From Arthrobacter sp. SDTb3-6 (GTDB lineage: Bacteria > Actinomycetota > Actinomycetes > Actinomycetales > Micrococcaceae): a stretch of 64,000 nt of DNA. The translations under genes were made by a program, and so were the position numbers. The DNA is taken from positions 62,001 through 126,000 of the forward strand of contig NZ_JAAMFN010000004.1 in NCBI RefSeq assembly GCF_013376095.1, given 5' to 3'. The notes under the pieces are model-generated. The model did not search any database, was not told the DNA's origin, and saw only the letters and a list, made by a program, of their open reading frames with translations. Positions 11,846 to 21,341 of the stretch are shown piece after piece (position 1 is the stretch's first letter; every line of letters begins with the position of its first letter).

Positions 11846-13353
11846 TGAGCACCGAGACCCTGGTGGGCTTCGAGGAAGCCATGGAAAAGTACGACCCCGT
11901 CCTGGGCTTCGAGGTGCACGTTGAGCTGAACACGAAGACCAAGATGTTCTCCTCCGCACCCAACGTCTTTGGCGACGAGCCCAACACCAACGTCAACGAG
12001 GTGTGCCTGGGCCTGCCCGGCGTGCTGCCCGTGGTGAACAGGAAGGCCGTGGAGTCCTCGATCCTGATCGGCCTGGCGCTGAACTGCAAGATCGCCGAGC
12101 ACTGCACCTTTGCCCGCAAGCAGTACTTCTACCCGGACACCCCCAAGAACTTCCAGACCTCCCAGTACGAGGACCCGATCTGCTACGACGGCTGGCTGGA
12201 CATTGAGCTGGAGGACGGCACCGTGTTCCGGGTGGAGATCGAGCGCGCGCACATGGAGGAGGACGCCGGCAAGCTCACCCACATGGGCGGGGCCACCGGC
12301 CGCATCCAGGGCGCCGACTACTCCCTGGTCGACTACAACCGCTCCGGCGTGCCGCTGGTGGAAATCGTCACCAAGCCCATCGAAGGGGCCGGCTCCCGCG
12401 CCCCCGAACTGGCCAAGGCGTATGTTGCAGCCGTCCGGGAAATCGTGAAGAACCTGGGCGTATCCGACGCGCGCATGGAACGCGGCAACGTCCGCTGCGA
12501 CGCCAACGTCTCCCTGCGCCCGCACGGTGCGGAAAAGTTCGGCACGCGCACCGAGACGAAGAACGTGAACTCGCTGCGCGCCGTCGAAAACGCCGTGAAG
12601 TTCGAGATCCAGCGCCACGCCGCCGTGCTCGATTCCGGCGTGGAGATCACGCAGGAAACGCGCCACTGGCACGAGGACACCAAGTCCACAACCTCGGGGC
12701 GCCCCAAGTCCGACGCCGACGACTACCGATACTTCCCGGAACCGGACCTGGTGCCCATCGTCACCACAGCCGAGTGGGTCGAGGAACTGCGCTCCCGCCT
12801 GCCCGAGCCGCCCGCCGAGCGCCGCAAGCGCCTGCAGGCCGACTGGGGCTACACGGACCTGGAATTCCGCGACGTGGTCAACGCCGGACTCATGGACGAG
12901 ATTGAGGAAACCGTCACGGCCGGCGCCACCGCCGCCGCAGCCCGCAAGTGGTGGATGGGCGAGATCGCGCGCCGGGCCAAGCTGGCCGACGTCGACCCCG
13001 CCGCGCTGGGCGTCAGCCCCGCCGTCGTGGTGGAGATCGAGAAGCTCATCGCCTCGGGCGCCATCAATGACAAGCTGGCCCGCAAGGTGCTCGACGGCGT
13101 CCTTGAAGGCGAAGGCACGCCCGCCGAGGTCGTGGCCAAGCGTGGCCTGGCCGTGGTGTCCGACGACGGCGCCCTCCAGAAGGCGATCGACGAGGCCCTC
13201 GCCGCACAGCCCGACGTGGCGGAGAAGATCCGCGGCGGCAAGGTCCAGGCAGTCGGTGCGATCGTTGGCGGCGTCATGAAGGTCACCCGCGGGCAGGCCG
13301 ACGCGGCCCGCGTGCGCGAGCTGATCCTGGCGACGCTCGGCGTCGAAGGGTAG
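11845..13353 (+). CDS. gatB: Asp/Glu-tRNA amidotransferase subunit B
   Basis: tRNA-binding and kinase-like subunit (502 residues) of GatCAB. Recognisable: [40 protein letters not shown], the [20 protein letters not shown] region, and the C-terminal YqeY-like tail ([20 protein letters not shown]) that holds tRNA. The start ATG overlaps the gatA stop (TAATG) with AAGGAGG about 8 nt upstream. Presence of the full amidotransferase means that Gln- and/or Asn-tRNA are made by transamidation in this organism. A strong hairpin terminator follows. Confidence 0.97.
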   Translation: MSTETLVGFEEAMEKYDPVLGFEVHVELNTKTKMFSSAPNVFGDEPNTNVNEVCLGLPGVLPVVNRKAVESSILIGLALNCKIAEHCTFARKQYFYPDTPKNFQTSQYEDPICYDGWLDIELEDGTVFRVEIERAHMEEDAGKLTHMGGATGRIQGADYSLVDYNRSGVPLVEIVTKPIEGAGSRAPELAKAYVAAVREIVKNLGVSDARMERGNVRCDANVSLRPHGAEKFGTRTETKNVNSLRAVENAVKFEIQRHAAVLDSGVEITQETRHWHEDTKSTTSGRPKSDADDYRYFPEPDLVPIVTTAEWVEELRSRLPEPPAERRKRLQADWGYTDLEFRDVVNAGLMDEIEETVTAGATAAAARKWWMGEIARRAKLADVDPAALGVSPAVVVEIEKLIASGAINDKLARKVLDGVLEGEGTPAEVVAKRGLAVVSDDGALQKAIDEALAAQPDVAEKIRGGKVQAVGAIVGGVMKVTRGQADAARVRELILATLGVEG

Positions 13354-13383
13354 CCTGCGCGGAACGCCGCAGCCGCGCCCGCC

Positions 13384-13423
13384 CCCCATTTTTGCGCCCC
13401 GTCCACGGGGCGCAAAAATGGGG
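13384..13423 (+). terminator. Terminator of the gatCAB operon
   Basis: Perfect inverted repeat of 19 bp, arms 13384-13402 and 13405-13423, with only 2 nt between. The arms include TTTTTGCGCCCC and its complement, so each strand carries an internal T or A run; it may work in both directions. Confidence 0.7.
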
Positions 13424-13458
13424 AACGGGCGCGGTTTTCGTTGTGGCAGGATGAGGGC

Positions 13459-14253
13459 ATGACCTTTGGCTGGGAAATCCGTGCCCGCGTGCAGTTCGAG
13501 GGCGACGCCCACGTCATGGAGGACGCCTGCGGCTTCAAGGGACCCAACGCGTGGATCATTGACGGGGCCACGCCGCTGCTCGAACAGCTCGGCCTGCCCG
13601 CTGCGTCGGATCCCCAATGGCTGGCGCAGACGTTGTCCATGAACCTCGCCGGGCCGTGCCACGACCCGGGCCGCACCGGAGTCCGGGCCCGGCTCGCCTC
13701 CGCGCTGGCCGCCGTCGATGCCGCCGCCACGCCCCTGGTCGGCGCCGAACGCGTCCGATTCCCGTCCGCAGCCGTCTCCCTGGCCCAGCTGAATGCCGAC
13801 GGCGTGGAGGTGGCCGGCCTGGCCGACTGCACGGTCGTCGTGCGCACAGCGGGCGGCGAAACCCGCCAGGTGCACGCCGAACCCGCCGATTCCCGCATTG
13901 GGCCCGAGGAATCCCGCCGCGCCGTGGACGCTGGGGAACGCCGCAGGCTCCTGGAACGCGACCGTGAACTGCGCAACACGCCCGGCCGCCTCTGGGTGGC
14001 CCGGCGCGAGCCCGAGGCGGCAGACCATGCCCACGTGGTCCAGCTGGAGCGGCCCGAGATCATGGTGATGGCAACCGACGGGGCCTGGCGCGCCGTTGAC
14101 CTCGGCCTGGTCAGCGGGCCGGAAGAATTCCTGGAACGCACCCAAACGACACTCGGCGCCCTCGGCCTCATGCATGAACTGCGCACCCGGCAGGCCGACA
14201 TCGGGGAAGTGGCCGACGACGCCACCGTCCTGGCACTGGCCCCCTGCCCATGA
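13459..14253 (+). CDS. PP2C-like phosphatase family protein
   Basis: A 264-residue protein with the layout of PP2C metal-dependent phosphatases: MEDACGF then WIIDGATPL (metal-binding Asp-Gly), FPSAAVSLAQ, GLADCTVVV, MVMATDGAWRAVD and, at the end, DDATVLALAP. This is a compact single-domain version seen in actinobacteria; substrate may be a phosphoprotein but is unknown. ATG 13459 is preferred to the TTG 18 nt upstream. Its end overlaps the next kinase-like gene by ATGA, suggesting a functional pair. Confidence 0.75.
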   Translation: MTFGWEIRARVQFEGDAHVMEDACGFKGPNAWIIDGATPLLEQLGLPAASDPQWLAQTLSMNLAGPCHDPGRTGVRARLASALAAVDAAATPLVGAERVRFPSAAVSLAQLNADGVEVAGLADCTVVVRTAGGETRQVHAEPADSRIGPEESRRAVDAGERRRLLERDRELRNTPGRLWVARREPEAADHAHVVQLERPEIMVMATDGAWRAVDLGLVSGPEEFLERTQTTLGALGLMHELRTRQADIGEVADDATVLALAPCP

Positions 14254-15194
14254 CCGGGCGCATCGGCTGGGCCGGGCTGCCTGCACAGGTCCGTGCCGGC
14301 ATCGAGGGGATCCTGGGCGACGCAGTCGTGGCGGCCGCATCGCAGCCCGGCGGCTTCTCGCCCGGCTCGGCGGACCGGGTGCGGCTCGCGTCCGGGCGCA
14401 CGGCGTTTGTGAAGGCGGTCAGCGCCGACGTCAACACCACCTCGGCGGCCCTGCACCGCCGCGAAGCGGGCATTGCCGCCGCACTCCCGGACGGCCTGCC
14501 CGTGCCGGCGTTCCTCGGCTCGTACGACGACGGCACCTGGGTGGCGCTGGCCTTCACCGACGTGGACGGCCGGCACCCCGCGGAGCCGTGGGTGGACGCC
14601 GAACTGCAGCATGTTCTGGACACGCTGGACCGCATGGGACGCGTCAGCCTGCAGGGAAGCCCGGCCCTGCCGCGCTGTGAGGATTCGCTCCGGGGTGCCT
14701 TCCAGGGGTGGGAAAAACTGCGGAAGCGCCCGCTGGACGGGCTCGATCCGTGGGCGTCGGACAGCCTCGACACATTGGCGGGGTTGGCGCAGCGCGGACT
14801 GGCCGCCGTCGCCGGCACGTCCCTGGTCCACGGGGACCTGCGCACCGACAACATCCTGTTGACGGGGGACGGCGCGGTGCTGGTCGACTGGCCGTGGGCC
14901 TGCACCGGTGCCCCCTGGGTCGATGCGCTGGGTGTGCTGGTCAACGTCACGTCCCTCGACCCGGCGGCCAACCCCGAACTGCCGCTGGTGCACCATCCCG
15001 TCTTCGCCGGCGTTCCGGCAGGGGACGTGGACGGCGTCCTGGCGGGCTATGCCGGCTACTTCATGGACATGTCCCGCCGCCCCGAGCCGCCGGGGATTCC
15101 AGCGCTGCGTGCCTTTCAGCGGAAGCAGGCCGAAGCCCTCATCGCCTGGCTGCGGCAGCGCCTGCCCCACACTGACGCGCTAACGGGCACCTGA
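14250..15194 (+). CDS. Aminoglycoside phosphotransferase-family kinase
   Basis: A 314-residue kinase-fold protein of the APH/choline-kinase superfamily. The catalytic loop is HGDLRTDNILL (His-Gly-Asp with metal-binding Asn) followed by VDWPWACTG (metal-binding Asp of the DFG equivalent). Such proteins phosphorylate small hydroxylated molecules; the family name does not imply drug resistance. It overlaps the PP2C-like gene by 4 nt, so kinase and phosphatase are probably made together. The stop lies inside a hairpin shared with convergent pepC. Confidence 0.8.
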   Translation: MTGRIGWAGLPAQVRAGIEGILGDAVVAAASQPGGFSPGSADRVRLASGRTAFVKAVSADVNTTSAALHRREAGIAAALPDGLPVPAFLGSYDDGTWVALAFTDVDGRHPAEPWVDAELQHVLDTLDRMGRVSLQGSPALPRCEDSLRGAFQGWEKLRKRPLDGLDPWASDSLDTLAGLAQRGLAAVAGTSLVHGDLRTDNILLTGDGAVLVDWPWACTGAPWVDALGVLVNVTSLDPAANPELPLVHHPVFAGVPAGDVDGVLAGYAGYFMDMSRRPEPPGIPALRAFQRKQAEALIAWLRQRLPHTDALTGT

Positions 15195-15229
15195 CCGGGG
15201 TGTTTCTGCGGCACAGTCAAGTGCCCGTT
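15182..15229. terminator. Hairpin between convergent kinase and pepC genes
   Basis: AACGGGCAC at 15182-15190 pairs with GTGCCCGTT at 15221-15229, extended imperfectly by CTGAC/GTCAA; the left arm contains the stop of the upstream gene. Position between converging genes suggests a bidirectional terminator, though no long T-run follows. Confidence 0.45.
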
Positions 15230-15250
15230 CGCGACGGGTTGCCAGGGAGC

Positions 15251-16600
15251 CTAGGCCAGCGCGCCCATGGGGTCCCAGGCCTGCAGCACGATGGGCTCGG
15301 CTGCCAAGGCATGGCGCAGCTCGGGGGAGAGGCGCTTCTTGTTGACCACGACCTCGAAGACGTACTCGTCAAACCAGTTGTCGGCCATGGTGAAGAATCC
15401 CTGGTCGCCGTTTTCCTCGCCCCAGCTGTTCTCCACCCGCCAGCGCCGCGTGTCGCCGTCGAGCACGTCCACGCCCGTCAGCAGCATGGCGTGCGTCATG
15501 GCCGATTCGCCAAAGCGGACCCGGGCCTCCTTGTCCATGTCCAGCTCGGCGCCGTAGAGGCCTGCATAGTCATAGAGGCGGGCGTCCCAGATGCCGTCCT
15601 TGCGGACCATCTGCGGTCCCACGTCGCAGCCAAACCAGACCGGCTGCCCGTCCAGGATGGCCTCCTTGGCCAGCCGCTTGGCCAGGGCGATGTCCACGTT
15701 GAGGTAAAGCACCGGCGCGGCACCGACCACATTGCCCAGGTGCTCGACCGTCAGGGTGCTGCCCTTGGGGTGCTCGGAGCGGGGGTCGTCCACGAGGCAG
15801 ACGTAGTCATGGAGGTCGAGGGTGGTGTACTTGGCCAGGAATTCCTGCGGGGTCAGCACGCCCTCGCGGTGGAAGGCCTTCTTGTCGTCCGTGTACTCCC
15901 ACTCGAACTGCGTCGGGGGCGTGCCCAGGTGCAGGGTGAGGATCCGGTGCACCTCCGTGATGATCCGTTCGCGGGCCGCTTCCTCCCCGGCCGCGTCGCC
16001 GGCGTGGCGCAGCGTGCGCATTTCCTGCGCACCGCGGCGCAACAGCGAGCGGAGCACGGAATTCATCCGGCTGGTGTTCGAGGACGACTCGGTCTCCGGC
16101 ATGGCCGACTTTGGCACGGCCCCGTACTTCGTGAAGATGTTCACGGCCATGTCCCACTGCCCGCCGTCGCCCATCACGGTCTGCAGCAGGTAGGCCACCA
16201 GTCGGTCGTCCCCGGGCCGTTCGGCCGTTTCCAGGACGGACTGCAGGAAGTAGTTGGCCCGTTCCAGCTTGTCGAAGTACATGGCGTAGTTCTGCGAGAA
16301 CTCGAACTCCTTGACGTCCAGCACCTGCTTGGCGCCGGCGCGCAGCAGGTTCAGCGCCGCGAACAGCCAGCAGCGGCCGGACTTCTTCTGGTTTGTGGCC
16401 TTCCAGTCGTCGATGCGGTTCGAGACGGTGGTGGACAGGGACGTGGCCAGTTGGTGGTCAACGGCAATTTCGTCCACGCTGACCCGCGAGATGGCGTTTT
16501 GTGTGCGCTTGAGGACGGGATCGGCGGCAAAGGATTTATGCAGCTCCGCAAGCTGCCCCATGGTCAGGGCCGCGGCGGTTGTGTCTGTGATGGTGGTCAT
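15251..16600 (-). CDS. pepC: C1-family aminopeptidase C (bleomycin hydrolase type)
   Basis: Cytosolic cysteine aminopeptidase, 449 residues, usually a hexamer that trims peptides. The papain-like triad is visible: Cys77 in SGRCWLFAALN, His in AMTHAMLLTGVD and Asn in RVENSWGEENG. The N-terminal KSFAADPVLKRTQNAISR and the long helical insert (YLLQTVMGDGGQWDM) match the family, as does the length. ATG 16600 (MTTITDTT) is chosen because the longer version starting at 16636 adds a non-conserved basic stretch. It converges with the kinase-like gene. Confidence 0.93.
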   Translation of the reverse strand: MTTITDTTAAALTMGQLAELHKSFAADPVLKRTQNAISRVSVDEIAVDHQLATSLSTTVSNRIDDWKATNQKKSGRCWLFAALNLLRAGAKQVLDVKEFEFSQNYAMYFDKLERANYFLQSVLETAERPGDDRLVAYLLQTVMGDGGQWDMAVNIFTKYGAVPKSAMPETESSSNTSRMNSVLRSLLRRGAQEMRTLRHAGDAAGEEAARERIITEVHRILTLHLGTPPTQFEWEYTDDKKAFHREGVLTPQEFLAKYTTLDLHDYVCLVDDPRSEHPKGSTLTVEHLGNVVGAAPVLYLNVDIALAKRLAKEAILDGQPVWFGCDVGPQMVRKDGIWDARLYDYAGLYGAELDMDKEARVRFGESAMTHAMLLTGVDVLDGDTRRWRVENSWGEENGDQGFFTMADNWFDEYVFEVVVNKKRLSPELRHALAAEPIVLQAWDPMGALA

Positions 16601-16673
16601 GTATTCCGTTCTATCCCGATTCATGGACAGCGGCAAACTTTTGTCCGCGGCGCACCGGAACGGCCGGGAACGC

Positions 16674-17612
16674 TCAGCGGACCATGCCGGCCATGACCTC
16701 CTGCAGTGCCTCCGCCACCACCTGCACGGAGCTGCGCTTCAGGTTTTCCGGCCGGACCAGCAGGTCGATCCGCCGCCGGGTGCTGATCCCCGTCAGCGGG
16801 CGCAGCGTCACGCCGGGGTTCAGGGCCGGGCTGGCCGTGTAGCGCGGCAGCAGCCCGATCACGTCCCCCGTGGAGACGAGCGCGGCGGCGGTCGAATAGT
16901 CGTTGATGCGGTGCACCACGTTCACAGGCCGGCTGGCCACGGCACCGATGGCCGTGAGCACGTCCGCGGGGGAGTAGCCGCTGCGGCTGGCCACCCACGC
17001 ACAGTCCACCACGTCCTCCGGTGACAGTTCCGCCTTGGCGGCCAGGGGATGGTCCACGGCCAGGGCGATGTCGAGGGGCTCGTGCGCCAGCGGGATGACA
17101 CGCACCCGGGACTCCGGCCAAGCCGGGCTGTGGTCCATCCGGTGGGCCAGCACGAGGTCGTACCTGGCCGTCAGCGCCGGGAAGTCGTGCTGGGCCACGT
17201 CTTCGTCGCTCAGCTTGACCCGCGGCACCCCGGCCCGGGCCGGGGAGGCCGGCACCCCGGCCCTCATCCCCGCGAGCCGGCGCACCAGCGGCGCAAAAAG
17301 GGCCTGCCCGGCGCTGTGGAAGCCGCTGATGGAGACGGTCCCGCTGGCATCGTGCTGGTACTCGCCGATGGCCGCCCGTGCCGTGGCCATGGCGTTGATG
17401 ACCTCGGCGCCGGCGTCGGCGAGGACCTGCCCGGCGTCCGTCAGGACCAGGTTCCGGCCCTCCTTGCGCGTGAGCGGCGTGTCCACCTGGCGCTGGAGCA
17501 GGGAAATTTGCTGGCTGACCGCCGACGGCGTGACGGACATGGTCTCCGCGACCGCCTTGACGCTTCCGAGCTCGCCAAGTTCGCGCAACATCTGCAGTTG
17601 GTGTAGTTCCAC
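16674..17612 (-). CDS. LysR-family transcriptional regulator
   Basis: A 312-residue regulator with an N-terminal winged helix-turn-helix (VKAVAETMSVTPSAVSQQISLLQRQ, residues 18-42) and a periplasmic-binding-like effector domain that ends DLLVRPENLKRSSVQVV. It is transcribed divergently from tdh-kbl, the usual layout for a LysR protein controlling the neighbouring operon, so threonine, glycine or 2-amino-3-ketobutyrate are plausible effectors. The GTG start lies 8 nt after GATAAT, consistent with a short or absent leader. Confidence 0.9.
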   Translation of the reverse strand: MELHQLQMLRELGELGSVKAVAETMSVTPSAVSQQISLLQRQVDTPLTRKEGRNLVLTDAGQVLADAGAEVINAMATARAAIGEYQHDASGTVSISGFHSAGQALFAPLVRRLAGMRAGVPASPARAGVPRVKLSDEDVAQHDFPALTARYDLVLAHRMDHSPAWPESRVRVIPLAHEPLDIALAVDHPLAAKAELSPEDVVDCAWVASRSGYSPADVLTAIGAVASRPVNVVHRINDYSTAAALVSTGDVIGLLPRYTASPALNPGVTLRPLTGISTRRRIDLLVRPENLKRSSVQVVAEALQEVMAGMVR

Positions 17613-17737
17613 GCCGCCACATTATCATTTAGCAATTTCTAAATCGATGATGGAGCAAAATTCGATTGTGCTAAATGGTCTGGCGGGTTGTAATGGAGCC
17701 AGGGAAACCCCTGAACACGCCAGCAGAAAGCGGTCCG

Positions 17738-18787
17738 ATGAAAGCACTCTACAAGTCCGGCGCGCACCCCGGGTTTGAACTCGTCGAGCGCCCGGAACCG
17801 GAAACCGGCGCCCGGGACGTGAAGGTCAAGGTGGCAGCCACGGGCCTGTGCGGCACCGACCTGCACATCCAGGCCTGGGACGCCTGGGCGGCGGAAACCA
17901 TCAACGCCCCGCTCATCCCCGGCCACGAGTTTTACGGCGAGGTGGTGGACATCGGCGACGAAGTGGAAACCGTGAAGGTCGGGGACAAGGTCTCCGGCGA
18001 AGGCCACGTGGTCTGCGGCATGTGCCGCAACTGCCGCGCCGGCCGCCGGCACCTGTGCATCAACACCGTCTCCGTGGGCGTTCAGCGCGACGGCGCCTTT
18101 GCCGAGTACGTGGTGATCCCCGAATCCAACGTCTGGGTGCACCACGATCCCTCCATCACCCCGGAACTTGGCGCCATTTTCGACCCCCTCGGCAACGCCG
18201 TCCACACCGCGCTCAGCTACGGGCTGGTCGGGGAGGACGTGCTCATCACCGGCGCCGGGCCCATCGGCCTGATGGCCGTGGCCGTGGCCCGCCACGCCGG
18301 CGCCCGCAAGATCGCCATCACCGACATCTCCGAAGCGCGCCTGGCCATGGCCGCCGGCATGGGCGCCGACCTCGCCGTCAACGTCGCCACCACCCGCCTG
18401 CGCGACGCCCAGCGCGAGCTCGGCCTGCGCGAGGGCTTCGACGTCGGCCTGGAAATGTCCGGCCACCGCACGGCCCTGCCGGAAATGATTGACAACATGA
18501 ACCACGGCGGCCGCATCGCCATGCTCGGGCTGGCCAGCGAACCCATCGACATCAACTGGGGCAAGGTGGTCACGCACATGCTCACGCTCAAGGGCATCTA
18601 CGGCCGCGAAATGTTCGAGACCTGGTACGCCATGAGTGCCATGCTCTCCTCCAACCCCGTGCTGCGCGCCGCCGTCGCCTCCGTGGTGACCGACCGCCTG
18701 CCCGCCACCGAATGGGAACAGGCATTTGCGATCGCAAAGTCCGGCCGGGGTGGCAAAGTGGTCCTTGACTGGTCCGTTTTTTCCTAA
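17738..18787 (+). CDS. tdh: L-threonine 3-dehydrogenase
   Basis: Zinc-dependent medium-chain dehydrogenase that oxidises threonine to 2-amino-3-ketobutyrate with NAD+. Catalytic zinc ligands Cys38 (GLCGTDLHI), His63 and Glu64 (GHEF) sit at the family numbers; the structural zinc loop is [15 protein letters not shown]; the nucleotide-binding stretch is [20 protein letters not shown]. 349 residues, close to the usual 341-349. ATG 17738 (MKALYKSG) is the family start, preceded by AGAAAG. kbl follows after 84 bp. Confidence 0.95.
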   Translation: MKALYKSGAHPGFELVERPEPETGARDVKVKVAATGLCGTDLHIQAWDAWAAETINAPLIPGHEFYGEVVDIGDEVETVKVGDKVSGEGHVVCGMCRNCRAGRRHLCINTVSVGVQRDGAFAEYVVIPESNVWVHHDPSITPELGAIFDPLGNAVHTALSYGLVGEDVLITGAGPIGLMAVAVARHAGARKIAITDISEARLAMAAGMGADLAVNVATTRLRDAQRELGLREGFDVGLEMSGHRTALPEMIDNMNHGGRIAMLGLASEPIDINWGKVVTHMLTLKGIYGREMFETWYAMSAMLSSNPVLRAAVASVVTDRLPATEWEQAFAIAKSGRGGKVVLDWSVFS

Positions 18788-18871
18788 GCCACGTACCGCC
18801 CAAGTACGTACGACGCCGGACCCCGGGTTCCGCCGTCGTCCTCCCCACCGCGCCACCCCAAGGAGAAGCCG

Positions 18872-20080
18872 ATGTACACCTCCATGAAGGCCCAGCTCGC
18901 CGCCGAGCTGGATGAAATCCGTTCCGCCGGAACGTTCAAGACCGAACGCCGGATCACCTCGCCCCAGTCCAGCCACGTCCAGGCCGGTCCGCTCGACGGC
19001 GCCACCGCCCCCGTGCTGAACTTTTGCGCCAACAACTACCTGGGCCTGGCCGACCACCCCGAAGTCATCGCCGCGGCCAAGTCCGCCATGGACAGCCACG
19101 GCTTCGGCATGGCCAGCGTCCGCTTCATCTGCGGCACCCAGGACCTGCACCTGGAGCTCGAGGCTGCCGTCTCCAGGTTCCTCGGCACGGAGGACACCAT
19201 CCTGTTCTCCTCCTGCTTCGACGCGAACGGCGGCGTCTTTGAATCGCTGTTCGGGGCGGAGGACGCCATCATCTCCGACGCCCTGAACCACGCCTCCATC
19301 ATTGACGGCATCCGCCTTTCCAAGGCCGCCCGCTTCCGCTACGCCAACCAGGACATGGCCGACCTCGAGGCCCAGCTGCAGGCCGCCGCGCAGCTGAACG
19401 ACGGCGCCGGGGCCCGGCGCACCATCGTGGTCACCGACGGCGTGTTTTCCATGGACGGCTTCCTGGCCCCGCTGCGCGCCATCTGCGACCTCGCAGACAA
19501 GTACGGCGCCCTGGTCATGGTGGACGACTCCCACGCGGTGGGCTTCATGGGCCCCACGGGTGCCGGCACGCCGGAGCACGCCGGTGTCTCGGACCGCGTG
19601 GACATCTACACCGGCACCTTCGGCAAGGCGCTGGGCGGCGCATCCGGCGGCTACGTCTCCGGCCGCGGTGAGATCGTGGCCATGCTGCGCCAAAAGGCCC
19701 GGCCGTACCTGTTCTCCAACTCGCTGGCCCCGGCCATCGTGGCCGCGACGCTCAAGGCGCTGGAGCTCGTGGCCGGCTCCGCCGCGCTGCGCAGCCGCCT
19801 GTTTGACAACGCCGCCCAGTTCCGCCGCCGCATGGCCGAGGAGGGCTTTGAGCTGCTCCCCGGCGAGCACGCCATTGTCCCGGTCATGTTCGGCGACGCC
19901 GTGGCGGCCGCCCGCACGGCCGACTCCATGCTGCAACACGGCGTCTACGTCACGGCCTTCAGCTTCCCCGTGGTGCCCCGCGGCGCCGCCCGAATCCGCG
20001 TACAGCTCTCCGCGGCCCACAGCGCGGAAGACGTCGAGGCCTGCGTTGCGGCGTTCGTCGCGGCCCGGGCCGCAGCCTGA
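18872..20080 (+). CDS. kbl: Glycine C-acetyltransferase (2-amino-3-ketobutyrate CoA ligase)
   Basis: PLP enzyme (402 residues) of the alpha-oxoamine synthase family that cleaves 2-amino-3-ketobutyrate with CoA to glycine and acetyl-CoA, completing the Tdh pathway. Diagnostic stretches: [35 protein letters not shown], the PLP pocket [16 protein letters not shown] and the Schiff-base lysine Lys252 in [19 protein letters not shown] lies upstream. Its neighbour tdh channels an unstable intermediate to it, so both are expected in one transcript. Confidence 0.96.
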   Translation: MYTSMKAQLAAELDEIRSAGTFKTERRITSPQSSHVQAGPLDGATAPVLNFCANNYLGLADHPEVIAAAKSAMDSHGFGMASVRFICGTQDLHLELEAAVSRFLGTEDTILFSSCFDANGGVFESLFGAEDAIISDALNHASIIDGIRLSKAARFRYANQDMADLEAQLQAAAQLNDGAGARRTIVVTDGVFSMDGFLAPLRAICDLADKYGALVMVDDSHAVGFMGPTGAGTPEHAGVSDRVDIYTGTFGKALGGASGGYVSGRGEIVAMLRQKARPYLFSNSLAPAIVAATLKALELVAGSAALRSRLFDNAAQFRRRMAEEGFELLPGEHAIVPVMFGDAVAAARTADSMLQHGVYVTAFSFPVVPRGAARIRVQLSAAHSAEDVEACVAAFVAARAAA

Positions 20081-20134
20081 CCCCGCCCCCGCCCGGATTT
20101 TTACGCCGGGGGCGTACTGTGCCACGATTGCGGC

Positions 20135-21223
20135 ATGGACTGTGACGTACTCATTGTTGGCGGCGGAATCGCCGGGCTGTCCCTGGCCTGGCGGCTGGCC
20201 CCTTCCCGGGCCGTGGTGCTGGTGGAAGCGGAGGAGTCGCTCGGGTACCACAGCTCGTCCCGTTCGGCCCGGCAGATGCAGCCCAGCTACGGGCCGGCAC
20301 CCATCCAGGAATTGACGCGGCGCAGCATTGCCATGGTGGGGCGCATCTCGGAGCGGCTGCCGGCGCCGATCCTCATGCCGAGGCCGCTGCTCACGCTCGG
20401 CACGGCGGAGCAGGTGGCCCAACTCGTGGCGCAGGACCCGGCGCTGGCGGCGCTGACCCATGCCGAGACCATGGACCGCAGCCCGGACCTGCGCCCCGAA
20501 ACCTTCGAGGCCGCCACCGTGGACGGCACCGCGATGGAGGTAGACGTGCCGGCGCTGCTGGAGTTTTACCGCAGCCAGGCGATGGGTGCCGGAGCCATCC
20601 TGCTGACGGGTTCCCGTGTCTCCGGCGTCGAATCATCCGCCGGGCGCTTCCAGGTGTCCGCCGGCGCGCACACCATCACCGCCACCATTGCGGTGGACGC
20701 GGCCGGCGCCTGGGCGGATGCCGTGGCCGCCCGGTTTGGTGCCCGACCCCGGGGACTGCAACCGCACCGGCGCAGCGTGGCCATCGTCTCGACGGAACAC
20801 CCGGTGGCCCCCCTCGGACCCATGGTGCAGCCGGCCGACGGCTCGTATTACTACCGGCCCGACGGCGGCAACCTCCTCATTTCGCCGTGCGAATCGGTGC
20901 CGGCAGAGCCCGGCGACGCGCAGGTGGCGGAGCACGACATCACCGAACTCATCGGGCGCATTGGCGGGGTCACCACGGCGGGGATCACCGGCGTCGTACA
21001 GGCCTGGACGGGCCTGCGCACCCAGCCGGCAGACGGCCTGCCCGTGGTTGGGTTCGACGCCGTCGTGCCCAACTTCTTCTGGCTGGCCGGGCAGGGCGGT
21101 TACGGCATCCAGACCTCGGCGGCACTTGCCACGCTGGCGGCCGCGCTGGTCACGGGCACCTTGCCGGACGACGACGGCTGCCTGGCCGGGGCACTCAGCC
21201 CCCAGCGCGCCGGTCTCGGGTAG
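20135..21223 (+). CDS. DauA-like FAD-dependent amino-acid dehydrogenase/oxidase
   Basis: A 362-residue flavoprotein of the D-amino-acid oxidase (DAO) superfamily. FAD-binding CDVLIVGGGIAGLSLAWRLA is at the N-terminus. GYHSSSRSARQMQPSYG strongly recalls the same position in D-arginine dehydrogenase DauA, and GQGGYGIQTSAALA is the C-terminal flavin motif. Likely substrates are D-amino acids or glycine-type amines; its place after tdh-kbl suggests a link to amino-acid catabolism, but a 54-bp gap leaves cotranscription uncertain. Confidence 0.8.
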   Translation: MDCDVLIVGGGIAGLSLAWRLAPSRAVVLVEAEESLGYHSSSRSARQMQPSYGPAPIQELTRRSIAMVGRISERLPAPILMPRPLLTLGTAEQVAQLVAQDPALAALTHAETMDRSPDLRPETFEAATVDGTAMEVDVPALLEFYRSQAMGAGAILLTGSRVSGVESSAGRFQVSAGAHTITATIAVDAAGAWADAVAARFGARPRGLQPHRRSVAIVSTEHPVAPLGPMVQPADGSYYYRPDGGNLLISPCESVPAEPGDAQVAEHDITELIGRIGGVTTAGITGVVQAWTGLRTQPADGLPVVGFDAVVPNFFWLAGQGGYGIQTSAALATLAAALVTGTLPDDDGCLAGALSPQRAGLG

Positions 21224-21242
21224 CCGGGCGCCGTCCGGACAA

Positions 21243-21271
21243 TTTACGTGCGTGCGGCTGGGTGGGATAAT
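21243..21271 (+). promoter_or_regulatory. Sigma70-type promoter of the His-rich protein gene
   Basis: TTTACG (-35, 21243-21248), 17-nt spacer, GATAAT (-10, 21266-21271). It lies about 70 nt upstream of the ATG at 21342, which has an AAAGGAG ribosome site. This is one of the best canonical promoters in the window. Confidence 0.5.
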
Positions 21272-21341
21272 GGCCGTGTTCCCTTCGGACTTGTCGATGC
21301 GGTCCCTTTTGGGGACGATGCTCACTCGAAAGGAGTCGGCA

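Noticed and set aside
11842-14340. 832-codon open frame antisense to gatB and the PP2C-like gene
   Set aside because: It spans several genes and a terminator on the other strand; composition is that of a shadow frame.
14250-15194. Aminoglycoside resistance gene
   Set aside because: Only the kinase fold is shown; the family includes many metabolic kinases and the context gives no sign of a resistance island.
20084-20114. Terminator after kbl
   Set aside because: Only an 8-bp GC stem with a 15-nt loop and no T-run; too weak to list as a feature.
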